In this document: piece by piece, positions 35,167 to 46,314 of the stretch | Layout of the letters: each line of letters begins with the position of its first letter | How positions within the stretch are numbered: position 1 is the stretch's first letter | NCBI GenBank assembly: GCA_027475525.1 | Contig: JAMWFC010000088.1 | Span: 322,757-386,756 of the forward strand | DNA from: Macrolepiota albuminosa | Lineage: Eukaryota > Basidiomycota > Agaricomycetes > Agaricales > Agaricaceae | DNA: 64,000 nucleotides | Reading direction: 5' to 3' | Notes under the pieces: generated by a model | The model's database searches: none | What the model saw: only the letters and a program-made list of their open reading frames with translations | What the model was told of the DNA's origin: nothing | Made by a program: the position numbers and the translations under genes

Positions 35167-35478
35167 TGTTAAAGGTTGACACTAGAAACACGAGTAAGTA
35201 CTTCGGTCCTCAGTCGTCGTGTACTTGACTCAGTTTAACCTACCTAGAAACACGAGTAAGTACTTCGGTCTAGGTAGTGTTTGTAGTAAGTATAGTATCT
35301 GTATCGTGTGTAAATGTTCACTTACCCTCAGTCGTCGTGTACTTGACTGAGAGTAGTATGTATCAACTGTAGCTATATATATGTGAGTGGTTGTATCAAG
35401 GGTTGTATTAAGTATAAATGTAAACATATATTGGCCCTATGCGTTCCAGGCACTTACGGTGATTGTCGGTGTCTAACA
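35167..35478 (-). repeat. C1 3' LTR
   Basis: 312 bp, TGTTAAAGGTTGAC ... GGTGTCTAACA. It contains an internal 62-bp-period duplication of CTAGAAACACGAGTAAG and a TATATATA box near 35374. It is the 3' LTR because the element reads on the minus strand. Confidence 0.95.
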
Positions 35479-35488
35479 CTCCTCCTCA
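35479..35488 (-). other. C1 polypurine tract
   Basis: TGAGGAGGAG on the minus strand, immediately next to the 3' LTR, the expected place for plus-strand cDNA priming. Confidence 0.75.
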
Positions 35489-35544
35489 CCGTAAGTGGCG
35501 TAAAGCGCAAAATGTAATAGGCTCCTCCTCGCACGGAATCATGG

Positions 35545-38500
35545 CTAGGATAATCCAAGTATACGGCATAGTCGTGAGAACCGAGGTAAGGAAAGTGGTT
35601 TGGTGAATAGGTCGGCAATATTGTCCTTCGTATTGATATATCGCATGACGATTTCCTCCGATGCGACGCGTTCTCGTAGAAAATGATATTTTATATCTAC
35701 GTGTTTTACACGGGAGTGCAGCATCAGGTCTTCTGAGAGATTAATTGCCACGTTGTTGTCGCACATGATTGTCGTTGCCTCGTTCGTGCCATAGCCAATT
35801 TCTCGTAGGAGAGTCCGTAGCCACACGTACTCCTGCACTGCCTCAAATGCAGCCATATACTCGGCTTCACAAGAGGAAGCAGCCACTGTCTTCTGTTTTT
35901 GTGAAGCCCATGAGATTACACCTGATCCCAAAGACCATGCATAACCCCCTACACTCCGTCTGGTATCAAGACAATTAGCCCAATCCGAGTCAGTGAAACC
36001 AGCAAGTGAGATTGGTGACATTCCTCCCAAGCGTAATCTGAGATCCCTCGTTCCTTTCAGGTATCTAACCACGCGGATTGCTGCATTCCAATGCATTAGC
36101 GAGTATGAGTCGAAATACTGACTCAATTGTTGCACGGCATACTGGATATCGGGTCGGGAAGATATAGCTGGCCATATCAACCCTCCCACTAATCTTCTGT
36201 ATGGGATTCTCGCAATGTCATCGCGTTCCTTCTGAGTGAGCTTTGAATAGTCGGTTCTTCGAAGTTTCAGGCCTGGTTCCATTGGCAGTGACAGCGGATT
36301 GGCACTCTTTTGCCCAAACTGCATGATCAACCTGTCAATTACTGGAGCTTGTGAGAGGTATACCGCTTTATTTGGCCTGTCCCATTCAATTGCGATACCG
36401 ACTATCTGGCGTGGTGTACCCAAATCTGATATGGTCCATGCTTCTCTCAATTGCGATTTGAAATGTTCATTCGCTTGCTTGGAGCTCGCCACTGATAGGA
36501 AATCATCAACATGGACTGCTGCTATAACCGTACCATGAGTTGATTTTCTATAATAGATGCACGACTCGCACGGCAGTCTTGTGAATCCCCACTTTTCGAC
36601 CATGTTCTCATTTAAGGTTCGGTTCCATATTCTGCCTGCTTGTTTCATCCCATAAAGACCCCTCTCTAGTTTGCAGATGTAGTTCTCTTTTCCCAGTTCC
36701 TCAAAGTCTTTCGGCTGTTCCATATAGGTCGTCTCCTCCTCAGGTAAGATACCATATAAGAATGCAGTTTTTATGTCAACTTGCATAGCGTCCCAGCCCT
36801 GTACTGCGGCCAGGTGAAGTAGTACACGCCATGATTCAGTGTGGGCTGTCAGTGAGGTGGTTTTTGTGTATTCTTTGCCATAAACCTGATTAAAGCCCTG
36901 CAGAACATGTCGAACCTTAAATCGTACAATCTCGCCCTTCTCATTTCGCTTGAGTGTAAACACAGGACATCCACGGTGTATCCTATGCCCAGCAGGTACC
37001 TCTTCCCTTGGTATCAGGCAATAGCCACCCATATCTTTCAGAGACTTCAGTTCATCATCGTAAGCAGCTCTCCACCTTTCCGCATCTAGAGAGCTTTGCG
37101 CTTGCTTCCATGTCTTTGGCACTTGGGGATCAACATTGCTGGCATCTATACCTAGTTCGTCTTCGATCGTACTTATTGCTGCCAAAATCTGATCAAGATT
37201 GATGTCCTCATTTACGACATCTTGGGAATCTGCCTGTTCGTCACGATGGAGGTTCTCAATGGCTCGTCAACGTTCTGCTTTTGCTTCTTGTATACGATCT
37301 GCTGACTCTCTTGATTCCCTCACAGCGTGTTGCATGGCAGTCTCCGGGACCTCGTTCGGTTGGCTTTGTGCCGTTGGAATCGGGATCCACGTCGACCTCC
37401 GTGGTGGTTCTGGGGCGGGCTGGTCTGCTTGGTCTATCTGTTCCCTCTGCTCATGAGGTACCAGGTTCACCGGTGGGTCTGGCATGTTGGAGACTGGTTC
37501 TACTTCATCATCTATGGTGGGGACAGGCTCGTCGTCATCTTCTGGGGTGAAGAAAGGCTGATCTGCTGCTTTCTTTAGGATAGTTTCGATCAATGGTATA
37601 TCAGGCTCTGTATATGGTGAAGTTGTTGCATTGAGGTCTGGGGCATAGTAGTCGTCCTGATGTTCAATAAATCTAACGTGGTATGTGCTATATACCCGTT
37701 TCAATACTTTATCGTAACATCAATAAGCTTTTGCTTTGGGATCGTAACCTATTAAGACGCATTCGATCGACCTCTCGTATATCTTCGGGTTATGTTTACC
37801 CAACACTAAGACAAAAACTCGACACCCAATCTTACGAATGTAAGAATAGTTCAGTTTCTTCCCATACCAGAGCTCGTCTGGGGTCACGTCTTTTACAGCT
37901 GATGTCTTTGTCTTTCCGTGGAGGTGAGTTGCCGTTAGATAAAACTCATCCCAGAGGTAAGCAGGACATTTGGCATAGAGCCTCATAGCGACACTTTTTC
38001 CCATGAGTGTTCTGTGCATCCGTTCAATGCGCCCAAGGTGTGCCGATGTGTATACTGCACCGTGTTGAGTCGTTATTCCTTGGGATCGGTACCATGCCTC
38101 ATTGTCTTTAGCTATTATCTCAGAGTCATTCCCTGATCGAAGAATTCCGAGTTGTAGTCCGGTCTCCACTTGGCGTGCCAATATCCATGCTTTCAATTCA
38201 CTGAATGCGTCACTCTTCAGTCTTAGCAGAATAGACCATGGTTTATTTGTATAGTCGTCAACAATATTCATCACATAGTTATTTCCAGTCCATGAAGTAA
38301 TGTCCTGTTTTCCAGTCAAGTCGACCCAAACAATCCCTAATTTCCGTGTAGCTCGATGACCTATTCCCTCCTCTCTAACTTTTGGGACTGGTGTTCTCGC
38401 CTGCTTGCCACAGATACATTCATCACATGTGGGTGCCTTGGAAAGCAAGTTGGACGGCATACCTTCAATCATGCCGGACTTTGCCATATCAATGATCGTT

Positions 38501-40209
38501 TGATAGTTGGCGTGGCCTAATCGACGGTGCCACGTAACAATACTGGGGGAGGAATGAACTGATAGCGCAAATTCATTGTGGAGATTTAGCGCATATAAGT
38601 TTTTTGTAGGAAGTAATGTTCTGCTTGCCACTGATTCACTCGTATTCTTCTTAAATAGAGTTGCTCCAGTATCTCCGAACGTCGTGAAGATGCCTGTCTT
38701 TGCCATTGAACTGACTGACAATAACCTTACTGTTGCTTTGGGAATGAGCAGCGCATCATTGAGTATGAGGTAAGAGCCATTTGCTAATCGTAAACGCATT
38801 TGACCAATTGCGGTCGCTGATATTGTTGAGCCACCTACGCCTCGAATAGGTTTGTCAGGGATGGACTTTAAAGTATTAAAGTCTGACATATTTGGTGAAA
38901 TATGGATAGTAGCGCCTGAGTCAAGGTAAAAAGGGTATGTGTCGAGTACAGTGGTGGCGCTGGACAGTGTAGACTCAGCAGTGTACTCCTTCCAATCAAT
39001 GCTAACTCGTGGCTCCTCCTCCAGCGCTATCCACGTATCGATTTCGTAGCTCTCCGCAGCTGAAAGGGTCCCTGGGATTTCATCAGACACAAGCCCTGCA
39101 AACTCATTCTTTGTGGTAACACCTGTGGATTTGCCAGTCTGGCCTGCGATGTAGGCTGCCAAGGTGTCAGAGTCACCCTCGATCGTAAATGCCGAGCTGC
39201 CTGCAGGTGTGATAGTTAACTTTGTGGTACCCTTCTTCTTCTCACGGCCATCCTGTTTTGCTTTATAATGAGCCACACGGGCGGCTCAAGCTTCCTCAAT
39301 AGACTTGCCAGCCATACCACCTCCCTCCAAGATACACCAAGGCTTCGTGTGTCCAGTGAAGGTGGAGCGGCCTTGTGCCTTGCAACTATTGCAGATAAGG
39401 TTGTCCCGCCTGTTCGGAGTCCACGCTGCCAATGCAGTAGGTTGACTGTCTGTCATTCCTTTGTCCGCTGCATACAATGTCTGCTCATTTTCCAGGAAAC
39501 GACGAATCTCATCAGGACCATAAGGGGCAGTCGCTGTTGCCGCCGCTAAATCACGCGAAATAATCGATTGGGCACTGGCATAGAGGGAGTTGTCGGATAG
39601 GGATGACAACGCTGCAATGGACTGCAGGAGTTCCTTGGTGACGGCGCCAACATCAAATGCATGGTTGATCTTCTTGAAGATCCTGTCAATCGTTTTTGTG
39701 AGAGGTTCTGCTGGGGAACACTTCATTGTAAGAGCCTCTTGCAACAACGGGACCTGCTGTACCGGGCCAGCACCACCATGTCTGGCTTGCAAATACTCCC
39801 ACAGTGACTTAGCATCCAGCATGTCATCCGCCAGATTACGTTCCGATTCGGACAGGCCCAACATCAAGAAGGACTTTGCAAGACGATCATTCCAATGCCA
39901 GTTCCTATACGCCCGCGGCTCATACAACTGGTTTGGTATATCAGGGGTATCAAAAATGTATTCATATAAGCCACCCATCGTGAGTTCAAGCTTCATATAT
40001 TTCGACCATGGTGTCCATTTACCATCATCCTTCGCGAGCAGATCTCCAGCATAATGGAGAGAAATCTTAATCTGTGTAATTATAGGTGCGGAGCTGTCAA
40101 TCTTCCGCATCTTGACAGCCTCAGCCTCAGTGACTGCAGGAGCAGGGGATGGTGGACTCGGGCCAGCTTTGTCGCCGAGTTTGGTGGATGGTTTGGTGGA
40201 TGGAGCCAT
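35545..40209 (-). pseudogene. C1 Gag-Pol polyprotein, one frame with three TGA stops
   Basis: A single minus-strand frame of about 1555 codons. It holds Gag (40209-39286, UBN2-like capsid region and a CNSC...H...C knuckle-like motif), protease with FYLDSGATIHIS (about 38940-38905), integrase with WHRRLGHANY and CDECICGKQ zinc ligands and a DDE core (VWVDLTG, RSGNDSE, GRIERMHRTL). RT follows with AMQVDIKTAFLYG and the catalytic HVDDF, then RNase H with GFTDSDWANCLDTRRSVGG, SSCEAEYMA and HVDIKYHFLRERV, ending DLFTKPL. Stops are only TGA, near 39286, 37720 and 37267, each where CGA (Arg) would be sensible. There is no frameshift. Methylation-driven C-to-T decay is likely; programmed readthrough is less likely. 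Confidence 0.93.
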
Positions 40210-40378
40210 TGGACCAGGTCAGGACAAGCCGGGAGAATATCAGTAGAGCAACGTGTGCATGCTCTTCAATCAACAGTACGCGTAGGCACGCGGCAATCAG
40301 ACAGCAAGAAATGCCCAGTAAAATTGGGCGACAGGGTCACAAAAAATTTTTTTCAAAGGTCAACCTCAGTATGCGAAG

Positions 40379-40396
40379 CAGCACTCTCCCATAACC
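40379..40396 (-). other. C1 primer-binding site (initiator-Met tRNA anticodon-arm type)
   Basis: Directly inside the 5' LTR the minus strand reads GGTTATGGGAGAGTGCTG. The complement, CAGCACTCTCCCATAACC, contains CCCATAACC, the anticodon-loop sequence typical of eukaryotic initiator methionine tRNA. Drosophila copia is known to prime from an initiator tRNA half-molecule cut in the anticodon loop. Confidence 0.75.
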
Positions 40397-40708
40397 TGTT
40401 AAAGGTTGACACTAGAAACACGAGTAAGTACTTCGGTCCTCAGTCGTTGTGTACTTGACTCAGTTTAACCTACCTAGAAACACGAGTAAGTACTTCGGTC
40501 TAGGTAGTGTTTGTAGTAAGTATAGTATCTGTATTGTGTGTAAATGTTCACTTACCCTCAGTCGTCGTGTACTTGACTGAGGGTAGTATGTATCAACTGT
40601 AGCTATATATATGTGAGTGGTTGTATCAAGGGTTGTATTAAGTATGAATGTAAACATATATTGGCCCTATGTGTTCCAGGCACTTACGGTGATTGTCGGT
40701 GTCTAACA
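40397..40708 (-). repeat. C1 5' LTR
   Basis: 312 bp, TGTTAAAGGTTGAC ... GGTGTCTAACA, followed by GTTAT. Differs from the 3' LTR at five transition positions. Confidence 0.95.
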
Positions 40709-40713
40709 GTTAT

Positions 40714-40995
40714 TGACTGTACAGTTATTCTGTGGTGCTGACCAGAACCTCGAGCTTAAGCCACAGACATTTGCTGTTAATGTTCCTTCCCATCTGTTCT
40801 GCTACTCAGCACTGCTTTTCCCCTTCACCTTTCCATTATTGGTACCCAAACTGGATTCTTGCAAATCTGGCCAGTTCCCACACCTGGAATGCCCCCTTTT
40901 TGAGCTTCCAGCATGCTGACATGCCTGAACTAGGCTGACCCATCTAGTCATTGGTTACAGACTTGCAGCAGCCTGGCCTGCCTAGATTTTCAATG
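40714..40995. other. No recognisable gene
   Basis: Short CpG-poor stretch between the C1 target duplication and the next solo LTR; no motif recognised. Confidence 0.4.
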
Positions 40996-41337
40996 TGTTG
41001 AGAGTTAACACATAGAACATGGGTAAATATTGTGAACCTCAGTTGTCATGGTACTTGACTGTATTCAACCTATCTAGAACATGGGTAAATATTGTGAACT
41101 AGGTAGAGATATTGAATAAGTACAGTATCTCTGTCTGTATGGTGTATTTACTTACCCTTAGTTGTCGTGGTACTTGACTGAGGGTAGTACACATTGCTAG
41201 TGAGTATATATAGTATAGATTCTGTATCAAGGGTGAGATAAAGAGATAAATAAAGAATACAGAGATAAATGAAGAATACATTGACCTTTCATTGGTGATC
41301 AGGGTTAGACACTTATGGTGTATGCTGGCATCTAACA
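40996..41337. repeat. Solo LTR related to the C1 copia family
   Basis: 342 bp from TGTTGAGAGTTAACACATAG to GGCATCTAACA. It shows the same internal arrangement as the C1 LTR (TAGAACATGGGTAAATATTG repeated, CTCAGTTGTC, GTACTTGACTGAGGGTAG, ATCAAGGGT). Flanks are CAATG (40991-40995) and CAGTG (41338-41342), a 5-bp target duplication with one transition. Most CpG positions of C1 are TpG or CpA here, indicating an older copy. Confidence 0.82.
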
Positions 41338-41342
41338 CAGTG

Positions 41343-41921
41343 TGTCTGAGGTCTTATAATAGGCCCCTACTCTAGCCATAGTACTTATAGAATGCCCTAC
41401 CTACTATTTTGATTTGTTTATGGCTTTTGATCTTCCTTTAGTTTCAGTGCAGTCTGATTTGTGTTAGGAAACTAGTCTATAGACTGTGTTCAACTCTATT
41501 CCAAGCTTAGTCTCATGATGCATCTACTCTTAGCATATCTGAATAACTACTTGGCCTTTCCTATCCCCTTCTGTCTTCTAGTAGTCAGCCTTGGTGAGTT
41601 ATATACATAGACCTCATCTAGCATTTATTATTTTTAGTCATACTCTATTACATACTGGGGCCTGATTAGTTAGATAGTAGTAGTCACTAATATAGTATAA
41701 AGGTACTCTGTAGATAGAATATATCCAGGCTGAACAATAGTAGTATTTTCCTGGCCTATTTACTGAATCTACTGTAAGCTTCTCTAGCAATGTTTGACTA
41801 CTTAGTTAGCCTTGCTAGTCCCTCACCTGACTCTTTCCCATCTCTATGCTTGCTCAACTCTTGCTTGTTATTTGCGCTACTGGCTCTATGGAAGGAGTTT
41901 CTATAATGGATGTTATGAGTT
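41343..41921. other. No recognisable gene
   Basis: CpG-poor, AT-rich DNA without open frames of note; probably old transposon debris. Confidence 0.4.
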
Positions 41922-42032
41922 GTGAGAGCTTAGTGTTTATACTTCACAGAATCAGACCAGTCTGGTCTATTGACTATGTAGTTATAACAAGAAAATAAGC
42001 TGCTTATAAAGCAGTAGAGTAACTCAAGATAT
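41922..42032. repeat. Repeat R1, left flank of the Helitron insertion
   Basis: Homologous to 9350-9460 in the same orientation. It ends AACTCAAGATATA immediately before Helitron 3'-end-like sequence; its normal continuation, R2, is found at 51673. Confidence 0.65.
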
Positions 42033-42310
42033 AAGCTGCGCTGCATGCCTTTGGCACACAGCTAGCGTTGTGTTGGGGGCTTTGCCCCCTAACCCTCCTC
42101 CAACTAAGCCTCCACTCTAACCTCACTTTGTTTGGTTAGGGCTCCAAGTATGTATAAGTAATTTAGCCTTCACTTTAACCTCACTTTGTTTGGTTAAAGC
42201 TCCAAGTATGTATTTCCCAACTTAGTGCTCAATTCCAGCCTCAGCCTCACTTTGTTTAGTTAAGGCCTTGGTATTTCCCACACTAAGGCCTTGGTATTTC
42301 CCACTCAGTG
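42033..42310. repeat. Helitron 3'-end hairpin and minisatellite, older copy
   Basis: Counterpart of 44262-44530. Nearly every CpG of that copy is TpG or CpA here (GGCTTCGCC versus GGCTTTGCC; CTTCGTTCGG versus CTTTGTTTGG). About two to three units of 60-70 bp. Confidence 0.7.
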
Positions 42311-42779
42311 CAAATTTGTCAAAGTATTATTGTAAGCTAAATTGAATTTTTCAGATTTTTTAAATATTTATCACTTTCAAAAAAAAAAACTAAAAATCAG
42401 TGTATCAGTAGCCTTTAAGTTTTTTCTGAATTTTCAGTGATTTTCCTGGAAGTCTTTAAGCATTATCTACCGGAAAACACATTAAAAAGGCAATTCTTTA
42501 TTCAATCTTTTTGTTTTTCAACTCAAGTCTTTAATTCAACTTCAATACTATTATTAATTTGTTGATATTTTATGTTCCGAGTAGTTAAAAGCTCAAATAC
42601 AATCTCAGCCTTACTTTTTTCAGTGCAAGAAATTAAGCTCAAACCATATTTTATTTGACTTCAACTCATTCAAATATTAACATTATATTGTTTAATATAT
42701 AAAACATTAATTTATTAACTCTGCACTATATGAATCTTCAATAAAATATGCTCAGGACATTCATACATTGATAGAACCC

Positions 42780-43560
42780 CATACAGAATCAGCGCATCAA
42801 CGGCAGGCTATGGCAACACAGCACTGGCTCGGGATACTTTAGCACATGCTAATTATCCAATTTTGGAGATATGTGACAGCTGCACATGGCAAGAAGCAGA
42901 TCTGATCAATGATAGCACCGACGGCAGGCAGAATGACAACTGACAGATGGCATCAGTCACTGACGACAGTGCTTAGCGAGAAGGTTGATGATCTATCAAA
43001 AGCTGATGGACAGCTTGGCGTTTGACCTTGGCGTCTGGCATTGCTTAGTGCCCCGATTTAGCGCCTGACATTGCTTAGTATTTTGGACAGACAGAAGGGT
43101 GATGGATTGATAGTTTAGCGTTGCGATCTGCCGCCTAGCGTCACTAAGGATCTGGAATGGATAGTAGGGATCTGAAACCATTGGAGCTACCCCTATAAAA
43201 TTTTCTAGTTTACCGCACTGTGGCGATTGTTAGTCACTGGTGACGGTGAACTTCTTGTAGTATAAAAAGTACTTACCGACTTGTACATACAAACAAAAAC
43301 AGAGTTTCCTGCTCTCCTTATTCCAGTCTCCCTTACGGTCTAAATCTCATTTATGGTTGGCAACGTCGAAGTCATTGGCAGCTGCAGACTATCGCTAGCC
43401 CTCGACATACTCGTGCCTTGCAGCTACGGCAGGCATTAACGATGCTTAGACTTCGCTAAGCTTACAGCGTTCTTGCCACTTACCTTGCCGTGTTCATTTA
43501 CTGCTTCTTCCATAGGCGCTTTTATCTTAGCGCTTAACACTTGCCAACCCCTGTCCAACT
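42780..43560. other. CpG-containing segment within the non-coding Helitron
   Basis: This stretch keeps many CpG sites (CACCGACGGC, GACGACAGTGCTTAGCG, GTTGCGATCTGCCGCC, CTACGGCAGGC) while its surroundings have almost none. It contains TATAAAAAGTACTTACC near 43261 and repeated GGCGTYTG/GCTTAGT words. There is no open frame of interest. It could be captured host DNA or a younger non-coding insertion with its own promoter-like box. Confidence 0.35.
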
Positions 43561-44261
43561 TTACCTTATTTTCATAGGCACGTTCTCTGGGACCTGTCTG
43601 GAACTCTCCTCATCACTTTTAGCATGCCCAATGCAAGCTTTTGATATGGTAACACTATTGCTATATTTGTTACTGACCAACTTTGGGTGTCATCAACATT
43701 GGATGCAGAGAATGACATTCTTTTGTAATCCAATTAATTTTAAAATTTGATTTGAATAGTTTTGTTAAAAAACATTTTAACTGAACTTAGAAAAATAGAA
43801 AAAATTGCCACAGGAAGCTTGTTCTGGTTTTTAGGCTTACAAATGACCAATATAGTCCCTTCAATACATTTGAGAGCATTAGACCAAGTGTCATTCAAAA
43901 TCTGAATTACAATATTTTTTTTAATAATTTTGACAGAAAGATTTAAATAAAAATCTGAACTTAATTGCATTATTTTCACTGTATTTTTATATTATTTTGG
44001 CAAAGAATATTATTTCTGCACCCAGTGATAAAGCATAGACAGAGTAACAAATAAAATGATTGCAGAACATGTGTATCATGCAAATTGATGATAAACAATG
44101 GAAAGAGCCAAAAATCTGATATGCACAGCCACAATTTCACAGTCAGCTTATTTGATAAGCTGCTGACAAAGGTTAGCTAAGATTTTGATATTCTGATAAA
44201 TCTTAGGTCAGCAATGCCAAAAAAGAGTCAAGTTCACATGGGTTGTCCCATTTTATATAGA

Positions 44262-44530
44262 CGAGCTACAATTCGTGCCTTCGGCACAAATTTCGTAGCT
44301 CGTTGGGGGCTTCGCCCCCAAACCCCCCCCAACTAAGCCTCCACCCTAACCTCACTTCGTTCGGTTAGGGCTCCAAGTATGTATAAGTAACTTAGCCTCC
44401 ACCCCAACCTCACTTCGTTCGGTTAGGGCTCCAAGTATGTATATAAGTAACTCAGCCTTCACCCCAACCTCACTTCGTTCGGTTAGGGGTTCCAAATATG
44501 TATATTCATAACTCAACTTCTATCATGACT
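44262..44530. repeat. Helitron 3' hairpins and 62-bp minisatellite
   Basis: Nested palindrome at 44262-44303, hairpin TTGGGGGCTTCGCCCCCAA at about 44303-44321, then three units of about 62 bp. Each unit contains CTAACCTCACTTCGTTCGGTTAGG, itself a small inverted repeat, followed by CTCCAAGTATGTATA. Confidence 0.85.
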
Positions 44531-44820
44531 TACTTTCATTATGTCTTACTGGTTCAAGCATATGTTGTTAAAGAATAGAAAGTTCACATTTATCAAGAAA
44601 TGATGTTACAATTCCAAGTTATATATATTCTATTAGTACAGTATCAACAAATATCAAGTTAGATGCTAAAATATAAAAGTTAGTAATAAGTAGGTAATTA
44701 ACAATCATACTCACATTTGTAAACCCAAAAAATAATGCTACAATTCCAAGTTATATGTACAGTATCAAGTTAGATGCTAAAATATAAAGTTAGTAATAAG
44801 TATATAATTAACAATCACAC

Positions 44821-46314
44821 TTACATTTGTAAACCATTAAGAACTTCTTGATACACAATATTTGCAGTCGCTCTTGATGTATTTTCTTCTGACAAAATCA
44901 CCTTGATACGATCTCCTGATGTGCATCGAGAAAGTGCAACATAGAGTTGGCCATGTGTAAAAACCGGTGATCGAAGGTCCAATCCAACATGCTTGACTGA
45001 TTGCCCTTGAGACTTGTTGATAGTCATAGCAAAGGCCAATCGAATTGGAAACTGTCTCCTGCGTAATGGTATAGGCAAATCCTCTTCAGAGGCATCTAGA
45101 TTGATCCTTGGAATCAAAACAGTTGAACCTGCAAACTTGGCATCTCCACTGATAATACGACATCTGAGGACTCTGGTGCTGATATGAGTGACAATCATTC
45201 TTGTTCCATTGCAAAGTCCTTTGGTTGTGTCCAGATTCCTGAGAAGCATGACAGGAACTCCAATCTTCAAAGCCAGTTTAGCCAAAGGCAAACTACTGGC
45301 TTTCAAAGAGTTGAGATATTCCACAGGATATAATGCAAGGCCATCAGGATTCCTGTTATCAGAGAGAACAGAATCTGCACTCTGTAAGATCCTTTCTTCC
45401 CCTAGATACCTCTCTAGAACTTCTGCATTGATCTCCTCTATATCAGAGTTCTTGCCAGAGAGAATAGTTCGGTCCAGGTAATACTGATCATTTTGAGGAT
45501 GACCAATATCAGGATATGTGGAAGAAATCAATCCAGTGATAGAATTGTCATCACAGATCATCCTTTCAGGCAGTTTGACTGTTTCTCCAGGTCCTAGATT
45601 TTTCCCTGCACCAACATCCAACAACCAAGCTGCATGAGCAATATTGTCTACAGTCTGCTCCAACCGCATATTTTGGACCAAGTAATGGACTTGAATATTA
45701 TCCCAAAGTCGGCCTCTTTTGAGTGAAGCAGCAATCATCTGCTGCCTGAGTCCATGTGGAACCACTGGAAGAGTTTGCCTAAAGTCCCCTCCAAAAACCA
45801 CAGTGACTCCACCAAAGGAAATGTCATTATTGAAGATGTCTCTGAAGCCACGATCGACAGAGTCAATGGCATTTTTGTGTTGCATTGGAACTTCATCCCA
45901 AATGACAACTTTGGTGCGAAGTATGAGCTGTGATAACTGAGTTCCTCTCTTGATATTGGCAATGGATGTGTCAAGAGCAGGAATGGGAATTTTGAATCTT
46001 GAATGAGCTGTCCTACCCCCTTCCAACAATAAGGCAGCAATGCCAGATGATGCTACACATAATGCCACATCTCTATGGGAACGAACTGCAGCAGCCAGAG
46101 TATTGCAGACAAAGGTTTTGCCACATCCTCCAGCACTGTGAATGAATAGCATCCTGCCCAAATTGTTGTTCACTGAGTTTATGACAGCATTGAAAGTCTC
46201 CAGTTGTTCCACATTGAACTTGGCCTTGTTTTCCTCCACTCTTTGCTTGAGGTCCTCAACATCATAATTAGTTTCATCTTCCAAAAGTCTATTGCCTAGA
46301 AGATTGATCAGTAT
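44821..46314 (-). pseudogene. Helitron helicase domain (Pif1/RecD-like)
   Basis: C-terminal half of RepHel, a superfamily 1B helicase expected to unwind the strand during rolling-circle transposition. Motifs: Walker A HSAGGCGKTFVCNT, VASSGIAALLLEGGRTAHS, Walker B region VIWDEVPMQHKNA, FGGDFRQTLPVVP, then MLLRNLDTTKGLCNGTRM and the final FAMTINKSQGQSVKHVGLDL with GQLYVALSRCTSGDRI. The frame is continuous with the Rep part apart from one in-frame TGA at 46315-46317, likely a decayed CGA. The protein ends at 44821. Confidence 0.92.

Larger units (their letters stand above)
35167..40708 (-). mobile_element. Full-length Ty1/copia retrotransposon C1
   Basis: A 5542-bp element with 312-bp LTRs at 35167-35478 and 40397-40708, TGTT...AACA ends and a perfect 5-bp target duplication GTTAT (35162-35166 and 40709-40713). 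Coding is on the minus strand, in the copia order gag, protease, integrase, RT, RNase H. The two LTRs differ at five positions by my reading, all transitions (about 1.6%), so insertion was fairly recent. A candidate primer-binding site and polypurine tract flank the LTRs correctly. Confidence 0.97.
42033..44261 (-). mobile_element. Non-coding Helitron-like element, 2.2 kb
   Basis: Minus-oriented. Its 5' terminus would be TCTATATAAAATGGGACAACC (TC at 44261-44260), closely similar to the 5' end of the autonomous Helitron next to it (TCTATAATATATGGGACAACC at 51672). Its 3' end (left) has the same hairpin plus minisatellite arrangement: TTGGGGGCTTTGCCCCCTAA near 42070 and units containing CTAACCTCACTTTGTTTGGTTAG at about 42110-42270. 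No Rep or helicase frame is present. The middle (about 42780-43560) is unusually CpG-containing and may be captured DNA. The boundary calls are inference. Confidence 0.5.

Noticed and set aside
37267..39286. In-frame TGA codons as reassigned or programmed readthrough codons
   Set aside because: Host genes here terminate normally (MIOX with TGA), and every TGA fits a CGA-to-TGA transition. Readthrough cannot be fully excluded without sibling copies.
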